Of a DNA stretch of 64,000 nt, positions 14,501-26,900 are shown piece by piece; within the stretch, counting starts at the first letter, position 1, and each line of letters begins with the position of its first letter. The position numbers were made by a program, and so were the translations under genes. The DNA comes from Arenicola marina (taxonomy: Eukaryota > Annelida > Polychaeta > Arenicolidae), in contig OZ025256.1 in assembly GCA_964019135.1 (NCBI GenBank), positions 2,728,001-2,792,000 of the forward strand, written 5' to 3'. Below the pieces are notes generated by a model. The model was not told the origin of the DNA and ran no database searches. It saw only the letters and a program-made list of their open reading frames with translations.

Positions 14501-17500
14501 GGAAGGGAGGGTGGTGACGATGGTAGAGGAAGGGAGGGTGGTGACGATGGTAGAGGAAGGGAGGGTGGTGACGATGGTAGAGGAAGGGAGGGTGGTGACG
14601 ATGGTGGAGGAAGGGAGGGTGGTGACGATGGTAGAGGAAGGGACTGTGGTGACGATGGTAGAGGAAGGGAGGGTGGTGACGATGGTAGAGGAAGGGAGGG
14701 TGGTGACGATGGTGGAGGAAGGGAGGGTGGTGACGATGGTAGAAGAAGGGACTGTGGTGACGATGGTAGAGGAAGGGAGGGTGGTGACGATGGTAGAGGA
14801 AGGGAGGGTGGTGACGATGGTAGAGGAAGGGAGGGTGGTGACGATGGTAGAGGAAGGGAGGGTGGTGACGATGGTAGAGGAAGGGAGGGTGGTGACGATG
14901 GTGGAGGAAGGGAGGGTGGTGACGATGGTAGAAGAAGGGACTGTGGTGACGATGGTAGAGGAAGGGAGGGTGGTGACGATGGTAGAGGAAGGGAGGGTGG
15001 TGACGATGGTAGAGGAAGGGAGGGTGGTGACGATGGTAGAGGAAGGGAGGGTGGTGACGATGGTAGAGGAAGGGAGGGTGCTGACGATGGTGGAGGAAGG
15101 GAGGGTGCTGACGATGGTGGAGGAAGGGAGGGTGGTGACGATGGTAGAGGAAGGGAGGGTGGTGACGATGGTAGAGGAAGGGAGGGTGGTGACGATGGTA
15201 GAGGAAGGGAGGGTGGTGACGATGGTGGAGGACGGGAGGGTGGTGACGATGGTGGAGGACGGGAGGGTGGTGACGATGGTAGAGGAAGGGAGGGTGGTGA
15301 CGATGGTGGAGGAAGGGAGGGTGGTGACGATGGTAGAGGAAGGGAGGGTGGTGACGATGGTAGAGGAAGGGAGGGTGGTGATGATGGTAGAGGAAGGGAG
15401 GGTGGTGACGATGGTAGAGGAAGGGAGGGTGGTGACGATGGTAGAGGAAGGGAGGGTGGTGACGATGGTAGAGGAAGGGAGGGTGGTGACGATGGTAGAG
15501 GAAGGGAGGGTGGTGACGATGGTAGAGGAAGGGAGGGTGGTGACGATGGTAGAGGAAGGGAGGGTGGTGACGATGGTAGAGGAAGGGAGGGTGGTGACGA
15601 TGGTAGAGGAAGGGAGGGTGCTGACGATGGTAGAGGAAGGGAGGGTGGTGACGATGGTAGAGGAAGGGAGGGTGGTGACGATGGTAGAGGAAGGGAGGGT
15701 GGTGACGATGGTAGAGGAAGGGAGGGTGCTGACGATGGTAGAGGAAGGGAGGGTGGTGACGATGGTGGAGGAAGGGAGGGTGGTGACGATGGTAGAGGAA
15801 GGGAGGGTGGTGACGATGGTAGAGGACGGGAGGGTGGTGACGATGGTAGAGGAAGGGAGGGTGGTGACGATGGTGGAGGAAGGGAGGGTGGTGACGATGG
15901 TGGAGGAAGGGAGGGTGGTGACGATGGTAGAGGAAGGGAGGGTGGTGACGATGGTAGAGGACGGGAGGGTGGTGACGATGGTAGAGGACGGGAGGGTGGT
16001 GACGATGGTAGAGGAAGGGAGGGTGGTGACGATGGTGGAGGAAGGGAGGGTGGTGACGATGGTGGAGGAAGGGAGGGTGGTGACGATGGTAGAGGAAGGG
16101 AGGGTGGTGACGATGGTAGAGGAAGGGAGGGTGGTGACGATGGTAGAGGAAGGGAGGGTGCTGACGATGGTAGAGGAAGGGAGGGTGGTGACGATGGTGG
16201 AGGAAGGGAGGGTGGTGACGATGGTAGAGGAAGGGAGGGTGGTGACGATGGTAGAGGAAGGGAGGGTGGTGACGATGGTGGAGGAAGGGAGGGTGGTGAC
16301 GATGGTGGAGGACGGGAGGGTGGTGACGATGGTGGAGGAAGGGAGGGTGGTGACGATGGTAGAGGAAGGGAGGGTGGTGACGATGGTAGAGGACGGGAGG
16401 GTGGTGACGATGGTGGAGGAAGGGAGGGTGGTGACGATGGTGGAGGACGGGAGAGTGGTGACGATGGTGGAGGACGGGAGGGTGGTGACGATGGTGGAGG
16501 AAGGGAGGGTGGTGACGATGGTGGAGGACGGGAGGGTGGTGACGATGGTGGAGGAAGGGAGGGTGGTGACGATGGTGGAGGACGGGAGAGTGGTGACGAT
16601 GGTGGAGGACGGGAGGGTGGTGACGATGGTAGAGGACGGGAGGGTGGTGACGATGGTAGAGGAAGGGAGGGTGGTGACGATGGTGGAGGAAGGGACTGTG
16701 GTGACGATGGTAGAGGAAGGGAGGGTGGTGACGATGGTGGAGGACGGGAGAGTGGTGACGATGGTAGAGGAAGGGAGGATGGTGACGATGGTGGAGGAAG
16801 GGAGGGTGGTGACGATGGTAGAGGAAGGGAGGGTGGTGATGATGGTGGAGGACGGGAGGGTGGTGACGATGGTAGAGGAAGGGAGGGTGGTGACGATGGT
16901 AGAGGAAGGGAGGGTGGTGACGATGGTGGAGGACGGGAGGGTGGTGACGATGGTAGAGGAAGGGAGGGTGGTGACGATGGTGGAGGAAGGGAGGGTGGTG
17001 ACGATGGTGGAGGACGGGAGGGTGGTGACGATGGTAGAGGAAGGGAGGGTGGTGACGATGGTGGAGGACGGGAGGGTGGTGACGATGGTGGAGGACGGGA
17101 GAGTGGTGACGATGGTAGAGGAAGGGAGGGTGGTGACGATGGTGGAGGACGGGAGGGTGGTGACGATGGTGGAGGAAGGGAGGGTGGTGACGATGGTAGA
17201 GGAAGGGAGGGTGGTGACGATGGTAGAGGAAGGGAGGGTGGTGACGATGGTAGAGGAAGAGAGGGTGGTGACGATGGTAGAGGAAGAGAGGGTGGTGACG
17301 ATGGTAGAGGAAGAGAGGGTGGTGACGATGGTAGAGGAAGGGAGGGTGGTGACGATGGTAGAGGAAGGGAGGGTGGTGACGATGGTAGAGGAAGGGAGGG
17401 TGGTGACGATGGTAGAGGAAGGGAGGGTGGTGACGATGGTAGAGGAAGGGAGGGTGGTGACGATGGTGGAGGACGGGAGGGTGGTGACGATGGTAGAGGA

Positions 17501-19400
17501 AGGGAGGGTGGTGACGATGGTAGAGGAAGGGAGGGTGGTGACGATGGTAGAGGAAGGGAGGGTGGTGACGATGGTAGAGGAAGGGAGGGTGGTGACGATG
17601 GTAGAGGAAGGGAGGGTGGTGACGATGGTAGAGGAAGGGAGGGTGGTGACGATGGTAGAGGAAGGGAGGGTGGTGACGATGGTAGAGGAAGGGACTGTGG
17701 TGACGATGGTAGAGGAAGGGACTGTGGTGACGATGGTAGAGGAAGGGAGGGTGGTGACGATGGTGGAGGACGGGAGGGTGGTGACGATGGTGGAGGACGG
17801 GAGGGTGGTGACGATGGTGGAGGAAGGGAGGGTGCTGACGATGGTGGAGGAAGGGAGGGTGGTGACGATGGTAGAGGAAGGGAGGGTGGTGACGATGGTG
17901 GAGGAAGGGAGGGTGGTGACGATGGTAGAGGAAGGGAGGGTGGTGACGATGGTAGAGGAAGGGAGGGTGGTGACGATGGTAGAGGAAGGGACTGTGGTGA
18001 CGATGGTAGAGGAAGGGACTGTGGTGACGATGGTAGAGGAAGGGAGGGTGGTGACGATGGTGGAGGACGGGAGGGTGGTGACGATGGTGGAGGACGGGAG
18101 GGTGGTGACGATGGTGGAGGAAGGGAGGGTGCTGACGATGGTGGAGGAAGGGAGGGTGGTGACGATGGTAGAGGAAGGGAGGGTGGTGACGATGGTGGAG
18201 GAAGGGAGGGTGGTGACGATGGTAGAGGAAGGGAGGGTGGTGACGATGGTGGAGGACGGGAGGGTGGTGACGATGGTGGAGGACGGGAGGGTGGTGACGA
18301 TGGTGGAGGAAGGGAGGGTGCTGACGATGGTGGAGGAAGGGAGGGTGGTGACGATGGTAGAGGAAGGGAGGGTGGTGACGATGGTGGAGGAAGGGAGGGT
18401 GGTGACGATGGTAGAGGAAGGGAGGGTGGTGACGATGGTAGAGGAAGGGAGGGTGGTGACGATGGTAGAGGAAGGGACTGTGGTGACGATGGTAGAGGAA
18501 GGGACTGTGGTGACGATGGTAGAGGAAGGGAGGGTGGTGACGATGGTGGAGGACGGGAGGGTGGTGACGATGGTGGAGGACGGGAGGGTGGTGACGATGG
18601 TAGAGGAAGGGAGGGTGCTGACGATGGTGGAGGAAGGGAGGGTGGTGACGATGGTGGAGGACGGGAGGGTGGTGACGATGGTGGAGGACGGGAGGGTGGT
18701 GACGATGGTAGAGGAAGGGAGGGTGGTGACGATGGTGGAGGACGGGAGGGTGGTGACGATGGTGGAGGACGGGAGAGTGGTGACGATGGTGGAGGACGGG
18801 AGGGTGGTGACGATGGTAGAGGAAGGGAGGGTGGTGACGATGGTGGAGGAAGGGAGGGTGGTGACGATGGTAGAGGAAGGGAGGGTGGTGACGATGGTGG
18901 AGGAAGGGAGGGTGGTGACGATGGTAGAGGAAGGGAGGGTGGTGACGATGGTGGAGGACGGGAGGGTGGTGACGATGGTAGAGGAAGGGAGGGTGGTGAC
19001 GATGGTAGAGGAAGGGAGGGTGGTGACGATGGTAGAGGAAGGGAGGGTGGTGACGATGGTGGAGGAAGGGAGGGTGGTGACGATGGTGGAGGACGGGAGG
19101 GTGGTGACGATGGTAGAGGACGGGAGGGTGGTGACGATGGTGGAGGACGGGAGGGTGGTGACGATGGTAGAGGAAGGGAGGGTGGTGACGATGGTAGAGG
19201 ACGGGAGGGTGGTGACGATGGTGGAGGACGGGAGGGTGGTGACGATGGTAGAGGAAGGGAGGGTGGTGACGATGGTAGAGGAAGGGAGGGTGGTGACGAT
19301 GGTAGAGGAAGGGAGGGTGGTGACGATGGTGGAGGAAGGGAGGGTGGTGACGATGGTGGAGGAGGGGAGGGTGGTGACGATGGTGGAGGACGGGAGAGTC
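11548..19400. repeat. 27-bp G-skewed minisatellite (~290 units)
   Basis: The unit has the core gatggtagaggaagggaggg followed by tggtgac. The plus strand has about 15 G and 1 C per unit, an extreme strand skew. Common variants are ggtaga/ggtgga, gaaggg/gacggg, ggtggt/ggtgct and gggagggtgg/gggactgtgg. Unit length is strictly 27 bp throughout, so at least four frames stay open for 2100-3200 codons. Plus-strand peptides repeat TMVEEGRVV or GRGREGGDD; minus-strand peptides repeat TTLPSSTIV or HHRHHPPFL. One g-to-t change at 12967 puts a stop in the GREGGDD frame. The minus-strand TTLPSSTIV frame, which is mucin-like, has an in-frame stop at 19412-19414 just upstream and no ATG, so I do not call it a gene. 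Confidence 0.97.
17690..18510. repeat. Local higher-order copies in the 27-bp array
   Basis: Paired gggactgtgg variant units occur at about 17692/17719, 17989/18016 and 18475/18502, each followed by the same series of variants. The spacings are 297 bp (11 units) and 486 bp (18 units). This marks recent block amplification within the array. Confidence 0.75.
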
Positions 19401-19708
19401 GCCACGAGTGTTCACGGTGAGGAATATAATATAGGAGCGCTATTTATACACCAACGTCTCATGCAACAGACGCCGTCCCGCCATTTTCTGCTGACTCGAC
19501 AAAACAGACCAGAAAGCCGCCAGCTTTGTTCAGCACTGCCTGACCACAGTTATATATCCCATGTTATTGTCTATCGCACCGAGAGAGGGATAAATATCCA
19601 ACCTTTGACGCATTGCAATCTGAGCTCACACAACTTGACAAGGCAACGACTTCCACGAGCGTTTACAGCCGCGAAATGGGTCCCCATTGGATGCAACATA
19701 TATCACAG
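19401..19708. other. Single-copy spacer between two arrays
   Basis: About 300 bp of mixed sequence separating the 27-bp array from the CT-rich array. AT-rich patches (tataatata near 19428, tatttata near 19441) are present. No gene or transposon ends seen. Confidence 0.5.
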
Positions 19709-20770
19709 AGCTCTCACTGTCTCGCTCTCACTGTCTCGCTCTCTCTGTCTCGCTCTCACTGTCTCGCTCTCACTGTCTCGCTCTCACTGTCTCGCTCTCA
19801 CTGCCTCGCTCTCACTGTCTCGCTCTCTCTGTCTCGCTCTCACTGTCTCGCTCCCACTGTCCCGCTCTCACTGTCCCGCTCTCACTGTCTCGCTCCCACT
19901 ATCTCGCTCTCACTGTCTCGCTCTCTCTGTCTCGCTCTCACTGCCCCGCTCTCTCTGTCTTGCTCTCTGTCTCGCTCTCACTGTCTCGCTCTCTCTGTCT
20001 CGCTCTCACTGTCTCGCTCCCACTGTCCCGCTCTCACTGTCCCGCTCTCACTGTCTCGCTCCCACTATCTCGCTCTCACTGTCTCGCTCTCTCTGTCTCG
20101 CTCTCACTGCCCCGCTCTCTCTGTCTTGCTCTCTGTCTCGCTCTCACTGTCTCGCTCTCACTGTCTCGCTCTCACTGTCTCGCTCTCACTGTCCCGCTCT
20201 CAGTGTCTCGCTCTCACTGTCTCGCTTTACTGTCTCTCACTGTCTCGCTCTCTCTGTCTCGCTCTCACTGTCTCGCTCCCACTGTCCCGCTCTCACTGTC
20301 CCGCTCTCACTGTCTCGCTCCCACTATCTCGCTCTCACTGTCTCGCTCTCTCTGTCTCGCTCTCACGGTCTCGCTCTCACTGCCTCGCTCTCACTGTCCC
20401 GCTCTCTCTGTCTCGCTCTCAGTGTCTCGCTCTCACTGTCCCGCTCTCACTGTCCCGCTCTCACTGTCTCGCTCTCACTGTCTCGCTCTCTCTGTCTCGC
20501 TCTCAGTGTCTCGCTCTCACTGTCCCGCTCTCACTGCCTCGCTCTCACTGTCCCGCTCTCTCTGTCTCGCTCTCAGTGTCTCGCTCTCAGTGTCTTGCTC
20601 TCACTGTCCCGCTCTCACTGTCTCGCTCTCACTGTCTCGCTCTCTCTGTCTCGCTCTCAGTGTCTCGCTCTCACTGTCTCGCTCTCTCTGTCTCGCTCTC
20701 AGTGTCTCGCTCTCACTGTCCCGCTCTCACTGTCACGCTCTCTGTCTCGCTCTCTCTGTCTCTCCGTCTC
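19709..20770. repeat. 14-bp CT-rich minisatellite
   Basis: About 75 copies of a 14-mer of the type ctcgctctcactgt, with variants tctctctgtctcg, cccactgtcccg and cagtgtctcg. Because 14 is not a multiple of 3, translation cycles through a 14-residue Ser/Leu-rich peptide in every frame, and the long ORFs are artefacts. Blocks of the same variant order recur, for example the cactatctcgctctcact-containing stretch at about 19895, 20062 and 20323. Confidence 0.93.
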
Positions 20771-20990
20771 ATTCTCTGTTTCTCTGTCTCTATATCTCTG
20801 CCATCTATGTGACTGTCTCTCTCGCTTTCTGTCTTCTCTCTCTCTCTGCCCCTGTCTCACTGTCTCTATCGCTCTGGCCCTGTCTCTCTGCCCCTGTCTG
20901 TCTTCTCTGACTCTGTCCCTCTCTGTACATGAATCCCTCTCTCTCTCTCACTATGTATCTGTATCCCCCACTCTTTCTGTATATATTACC
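20771..20990. repeat. Degenerate CT-rich tail of the 14-bp array
   Basis: Low-complexity pyrimidine-rich sequence (ctctctgcccctgtctc and similar) that has lost the 14-bp register. It grades into single-copy DNA near 20990. Confidence 0.7.
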
Positions 20991-21296
20991 ACAGTTAAAT
21001 CTCGCCAATGGCCCACTTCTAGGAAGACCCATAGTACCCTTGGTTCACAGCCACTTGTTGAGTCTCTCATCTCTACATCAGCCTGGTCTGCCCCACAGGC
21101 CGTCAGACTGTCATAACATATGCTGTATATACCTCTGCACCTTCCTGTCTAAAGGGTTCTGTAAATACGACCAACGCGGCCATTCTCTGTTCCCACTCAA
21201 AACAGTGACTTGAGGCCATTAGTTTAACAGTTCAGGAACGGCGCCAAGGCTATCTACGCAGCTAGGGGTAGGAGTAGGGCCACCGACAATTTGCAC
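20991..21296. other. Single-copy spacer, no gene seen
   Basis: Mixed sequence without convincing ORF, splice pattern or element ends. Confidence 0.5.
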
Positions 21297-21715
21297 TCGA
21301 CATATTCCCTCCGGATATATTTCCATCGGCATATTTCCATCGACATATTCTCCCCGACATATTTCCATCGACGTATTCCCACCGACATATTTCCATCGAC
21401 ATATTCCCATCGACATATTCCTCTCGGTATATTCCCATCGACATATTCCCATCGACATATTCCCATCGACATATTCCCACCGACATATTCCCATCGACAT
21501 ATTCCCACGACATATTCCTCTCGGTATATTCCCATCGACATATTCCCATCGACATATTCCCATCGACATATTCCTCTCGGTATATTCCCATCGACATATT
21601 CCCATCGACATATTCCCATCGACATATTCCCACCGACATATTCCCACGACATATTCCTCTCGGTATATTCCCACCGACATATTTCCATCGACATATTCCC
21701 ACCGACATTTTTCGA
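21297..21715. repeat. 14-bp array (cgacatattcccat type)
   Basis: About 30 copies of the 14-mer cgacatattcccat, with variants cgacatattcccac and cgacatttccatcg and a recurrent insertion attcctctcggtatatt at about 21417, 21514, 21570 and 21653. That insertion marks 56- to 97-bp higher-order blocks. All frames are open on the minus strand (14 bp x 3 = 42 bp = 14 residues), so the 150-residue ORFs are spurious. Confidence 0.92.
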
Positions 21716-21784
21716 CGTTTCGCCGGGCGGTAAAAAGCTTGAGAGACTCTTTGTCAACTTCGGCTGAATGCTAAAGCTAGGACT

Positions 21785-22110
21785 TCATTCACTGTGACTG
21801 TTCATACAATATGACCTTTCGCTGACACTAACTGTTCTTTAATTGTGGCCGTGCACTCACTCTGACTATTTATTCACTCTGACTGTTCGTCCACTGTGAC
21901 CGTTCACTGACACGGACCTTTCTTTCACCCTGACACTCCATTTACTGTGACCGTTCACTGACACTGACCGCTTTCACTGTGACCGTTCACTGACACTGTC
22001 CGCTTTCACTGTGACCGTTCACTGACACTGTCCGCTTTCACTGTGACCGTTCACCGACACTGCCCGTTCGTCCACTGTGACCGTTCACTGACACTGTCCG
22101 TTCATTTCAG
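21785..22110. repeat. Degenerate ~32-bp repeat
   Basis: Imperfect tandem copies built on ttcactgtgaccgttcactg followed by acactgtccgc. The most regular copies, with 32-bp spacing, lie at about 21962-22060. The earlier part (21785-21960) is diverged, with forms such as cactctgactgttc. Confidence 0.8.
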
Positions 22111-22398
22111 TTTAGTTATCATGTCATGTCATGTTTGACAGGTTTCTACTTGAATCGCCAATCGTGTCACTTAGCAATAGCCACTTAACACAGAGCTTCC
22201 TTTCTCTTGGACAATACGTCGACCACCAAGATAGATTTTGCTTTTTTGGAGAAGTTATCTAAAGATCCAACTGACAATTACAAGCAAAGCTCGACTTAGG
22301 CGAGGTACATACATCGTGAAAAAATACGATGCGTTGCACCAGCATGGAGTACCAGACAAGGGCCAGATCGATAGCCCTGGTCAAGAGAACAGAGGACC
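22111..22398. other. Single-copy spacer, no gene seen
   Basis: Mixed sequence with short ORFs only; nothing recognisable. Confidence 0.5.
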
Positions 22399-22763
22399 AC
22401 CGTAGTTGCTCGAATAAGCGCCCGGGTGGTTATTTTTTCGAGTAAAGAATTCCCCCGACGCTTATTTAAACGGGCGCTTAATCGAACAGGATCGTTTAAT
22501 AATGTTTGGTCACGATTTTACTTTATAATACCTCAGATAGCAAAGAACGTAATGCAGTAGGAAGAATGTTGGACCCCTACATATTATTCATCCCAGGGCG
22601 CTTATTCTAGCCCAGGCGCTTATTCAAGCCCAGGCGCTTATTCAAGCCCAGGCGCTTATTCAAGCCCAGGCGCTTATTCAAGCCCGGGCGCTTATTTATT
22701 TGTTACGTCTTCTTGACCTTGCGATTATTCAAACGGGCGGCGCGTATTCGAGCAACTACGGGT
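22399..22763. mobile_element. MITE-like element with ~23-bp terminal inverted repeats
   Basis: The left end accgtagttgctcgaataag is matched by the reverse complement of the right end (tattcgagcaactacgggt), with a one-base indel and one or two mismatches. The element is about 365 bp and encodes no protein. Both flanks of the interior carry related aataagcgccc / gggcgcttatt motifs, and an 18-bp tandem array lies inside. No clear target-site duplication was found. This fits a non-autonomous DNA transposon; the family is not identified. Confidence 0.65.
22590..22695. repeat. 18-bp tandem repeat inside the MITE-like element
   Basis: Five to six copies of caggcgcttattcaagcc with slight variants at both edges (cagggcgcttattctagc, cgggcgcttatttatt). 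The motif resembles the element's own subterminal sequence, so the array probably arose from it. Confidence 0.88.
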
Positions 22764-22929
22764 ATATTATAGATAGAAGCCGTTCCATCAAGTACTCTGG
22801 CGCGGTTGGTTTCTAGGTTGGGGCGTGGTGGGGGGTCGAATCCTCTCGACAAACAAGTGCCATATGTTGGTCCGGCTTCGTGTTCATAACAACGCCAAAC
22901 GTTGTCATGTTTAGTTTTACTGGCTAAAA

Positions 22930-23191
22930 AACGGTTGGTGTGTTGGTTGGTTGTATATTCAGGACGCTTTAACCACTTGTGGTCATATCGCGTCAATGGG
23001 AGAAGGAAGTGAAGCCATGTCCCCGGGGGATAACCCCCTACTCTTTTTGCGAAGAAGGACATGGGATCTTTATCCTGCGACCACACAGATATGGCCACAG
23101 CGGGGTTCTAACCACCGATCCACGTGTCGTTAGGAACTCAGGTGACCAGAACACTCAATGCGAGCACTCTAACCCACTGAGCTATCAGGGC
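22930..23191 (-). mobile_element. tRNA-derived SINE (family 1)
   Basis: Read on the minus strand, the 5' head contains an A-box-like TAGCTCAGTGGGTTAGAG (reverse complement of 23167-23184) and a B-box-like GGTTAGAACCC (within 23103-23116), as in a Pol III tRNA promoter. The body continues to lower coordinates and ends in an AACC-type tail (ccaaccaacacaccaacc, reverse complement near 22930-22950). A central segment around 22980-23025 is shared with the second SINE at 32645-32700. The A-to-B spacing is slightly long and the tRNA fold is lost, so it is a SINE and not a tRNA gene. Confidence 0.65.
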
Positions 23192-23944
23192 GGCCCTTGA
23201 CGTAGCCTAAGTGTGGTGTAGGAATGCGACTAGATCCGTATTCATAATCCCCACGTAGCTCAAGCACGAAAACTGCATTTTCGTCTTAGCCTCACCAGCT
23301 CGTTGTGATGGTACTCATGATAAAGAAATCTTATGCAATATACCTTTCGTCACTTTGGTAATTTTGAAAATCCACTTCTAGAGGTTGCCTACTTGTCAAT
23401 TTTGAAACCTGATAATCACCCGACAAATATTTCACTTGGCGCTACGCCCATTGACGTAGCCTACGTGACGATTATGAAGACCCTCCCAGCAGGCTGTACC
23501 AAACAAACAACCAAACAAACTGAGCCTCTCCGAAATTAATGTCATTCAGCCGTTTGGATGTCAGACTCAGTTTCTGGTGCTTCCTTTAAACTTTCCGTAA
23601 TGTATGTTAAATATCATACAAAAACAACCCATACAGGTAAAACTATATATCATCGAGGATAACATTGAGGTAATTATCGCATAACTGCACGAACGAAAAA
23701 GTGGATTTGGTTCGTTTATTATAATAATAATATCACGCACAGCTGGCATGTAGTTGACCTATCTGTATTGACTAACATTAGTCGGGAGGTCCCACTTTAC
23801 TGTGCACTAACGATATGACTGTATGCACACGAAGTTAGCATCAGCACATATATAGGACCTCTAGGAACTGTAGAGAACAAAATAAAATAAGGAATCTAGA
23901 AAAGTTAAATAACTGGATAATTATCAGCGAATGCATTCCGCTGC
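23192..23944. other. AT-richer single-copy spacer, no gene seen
   Basis: About 750 bp without repeats. Only short ORFs (60-70 codons) are present, with no recognisable motif and no element ends. Confidence 0.5.
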
Positions 23945-26900
23945 CACATGAGTCACTAGGGACATTGTAGTTGGGCATATCACAGGATTCATACATCGCG
24001 GCTATGTTCAGCACATGAGGGACATTGTAGTTGGGCATATCACAGGATTCATACATCGTGGCTATGTACAGCACATGAGGGACATTGTAGTTGGGCATAT
24101 CACAGGATTCATACATCGTGGCTATGTTCAGCCCATGAGGGACATTGTAGTTGGGCGTATCACAGGATTCATACATCGCGGCTATGTTCAGCACATGAGG
24201 GACATTGTAATTGGGCATATCACAGGATTCATACATCGCGGCTATGTTCAGCCCATGAGGGACATTGTAGTTGGGCATATCACAGGATTCATACATCGTG
24301 GCTATGTTCAGCACATGAGGGACATTGTAGTTGGGCATATCACAGGATTCATACATCGCGGCCATGTTCAGCCCATGAGGGACATTGTAATTGGGCATAT
24401 CACAGGATTCATACATCGTGGCTATGTTCAGCACATGAGGGACATTGTAGTTGGGCATATCACAGGATTCATACATCGCGGCTATGTTCAGCACATGAGG
24501 GACATTGTAGTTGGGCGTATCACAGGATTCATACATCGCGGCCATGTTCAGCCCATGAGGGACATTGTAATTGGGCATATCACAGGATTCATACATCGCG
24601 GCTATGTTCAGCCCATGAGGGACATTGTAGTTGGGCATATCACAGGATTCATACATCGTGGCTATGTTCAGCCCATGAGGGACATTGTAGTTGGGCATAT
24701 CACAGGATTCATACATCGTGGCTATGTTCAGCCCATGAGGGACATTGTAGTTGGGCATATCACAGGATTCATACATCGCGGCTATGTTCAGCACATGAGG
24801 GACATTGTAGTTGGGCATATCACAGGATTCATACATCGTGGCTATGTACAGCACATGAGGGACATTGTAGTTGGGCATATCACAGGATTCATACATCGTG
24901 GCTATGTTCAGCCCATGAGGGACATTGTAGTTGGGCATATCACAGGATTCATACATCGCGGCTATGTTCAGCCCATGAGGGACATTGTAGTTGGGCATAT
25001 CACAGGATTCATACATCGCGGCCATGTTCAGCCCATGAGGGACATTGTAATTGGGCATATCACAGGATTCATACATCGTGGCTATGTTCAGCCCATGAGG
25101 GACATTGTAGTTGGGCGTATCACAGGATTCATACATCGCGGCTATGTTCAGCACATGAGGGACATTGTAATTGGGCATATCACAGGATTCATACATCGCG
25201 GCTATGTTCAGCCCATGAGGGACATTGTAGTTGGGCATATCACAGGATTCATACATCGCGGCTATGTTCAGCCCATGAGGGACATTGTAGTTGGGCATAT
25301 CACAGGATTCATACATCGCGGCTATGTTCAGCACATGAGGGACATTGTAGTTGGGCATATCACAGGATTCATACATCGCGGCTATGTTCAGCACATGAGG
25401 GACATTGTAATTGGGCATATCACAGGATTCATACATCGCGGCTATGTTCAGCCCATGAGGGACATTGTAGTTGGGCATATCACAGGATTCATACATCGTG
25501 GCTATGTTCAGCCCATGAGGGACATTGTAGTTGGGCATATCACAGGATTCATACATCGCGGCTATGTTCAGCCCATGAGGGACATTGTAGTTGGGCATAT
25601 CACAGGATTCATACATCGCGGCTATGTTCAGCACATGAGGGACATTGTAATTGGGCATATCACAGGATTCATACATCGCGGCTATGTTCAGCCCATGAGG
25701 GACATTGTAGTTGGGCATATCACAGGATTCATACATCGCGGCTATGTTCAGCACATGAGGGACATTGTAATTGGGCATATCACAGGATTCATACATCGCG
25801 GCTATGTTCAGCCCATGAGGGACATTGTAGTTGGGCATATCACAGGATTCATACATCGTGGCTATGTTCAGCCCATGAGGGACATTGTAGTTGGGCGTAT
25901 CACAGGATTCATACATCGCGGCTATGTTCAGCACATGAGGGACATTGTAATTGGGCATATCACAGGATTCATACATCGCGGCTATGTTCAGCCCATGAGG
26001 GACATTGTAGTTGGGCATATCACAGGATTCATACATCGCGGCTATGTTCAGCCCATGAGGGAGATTGTAGTTGGGCATATCACAGGATTCATACATCGTG
26101 GCTATGTTCAGCCCATGAGAGACATTGTAGTTGGGCATATCACAGGATTCATACATCGTGGCTATGTTCAGCCCATGAGGGACATTGTAGTTGGGCATAT
26201 CACAGGATTCATACATCGCGGCCATGTTCAGCCCATGAGGGACATTGTAATTGGGCATATCACAGGATTCATACATCGCGGCTATGTTCAGCACATGAGG
26301 GACATTGTAGTTGGGCGTATCACAGGATTCATACATCGCGGCCATGTTCAGCCCATGAGGGACATTGTAATTGGGCATATCACAGGATTCATACATCGCG
26401 GCTATGTTCAGCCCATGAGGGACATTGTAGTTGGGCGTATCACAGGATTCATACATCGCGGCTATGTTCAGCCCATGAGGGAGATTGTAGTTGGGCATAT
26501 CACAGGATTCATACATCGTGGCTATGTTCAGCCCATGAGGGACATTGTAGTTGGGCATATCACAGGATTCATACATCGTGGCTATGTTCAGCCCATGGCA
26601 TGAGGGACATTGTAGTTGGGCATATCACAGGATTCATACATCGTGGCTATGTTCAGCCCATGAGGGACTGTGTAGTTGGGCATATCACAGGATTCATACA
26701 TCGTGGCTATGTTCAGCCCATGGCATGAGGGACATTGTAGTTGGGCATATCACAGGATTCATACATCGTGGCTATGTTCAGCCCATGAGGGACATTGTAG
26801 TTGGGTATATCACAGAATTCATACTTCGTGGCTATGTTCAGCCCATGAGGGAGATTGTAGTTGGGCATATCACAGGATTCATACATCGCGGCTATGTTCA

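Noticed and set aside
11532..21116. A 3194-codon plus ORF of TMVEEGRVV repeats continuing into the CT-rich array
   Set aside because: It crosses two unrelated satellites and a spacer. It exists because the 27-bp unit has no stop in this frame.
22703..23098. 131-codon minus ORF
   Set aside because: It spans the end of the MITE-like element and the SINE body; no independent protein evidence.
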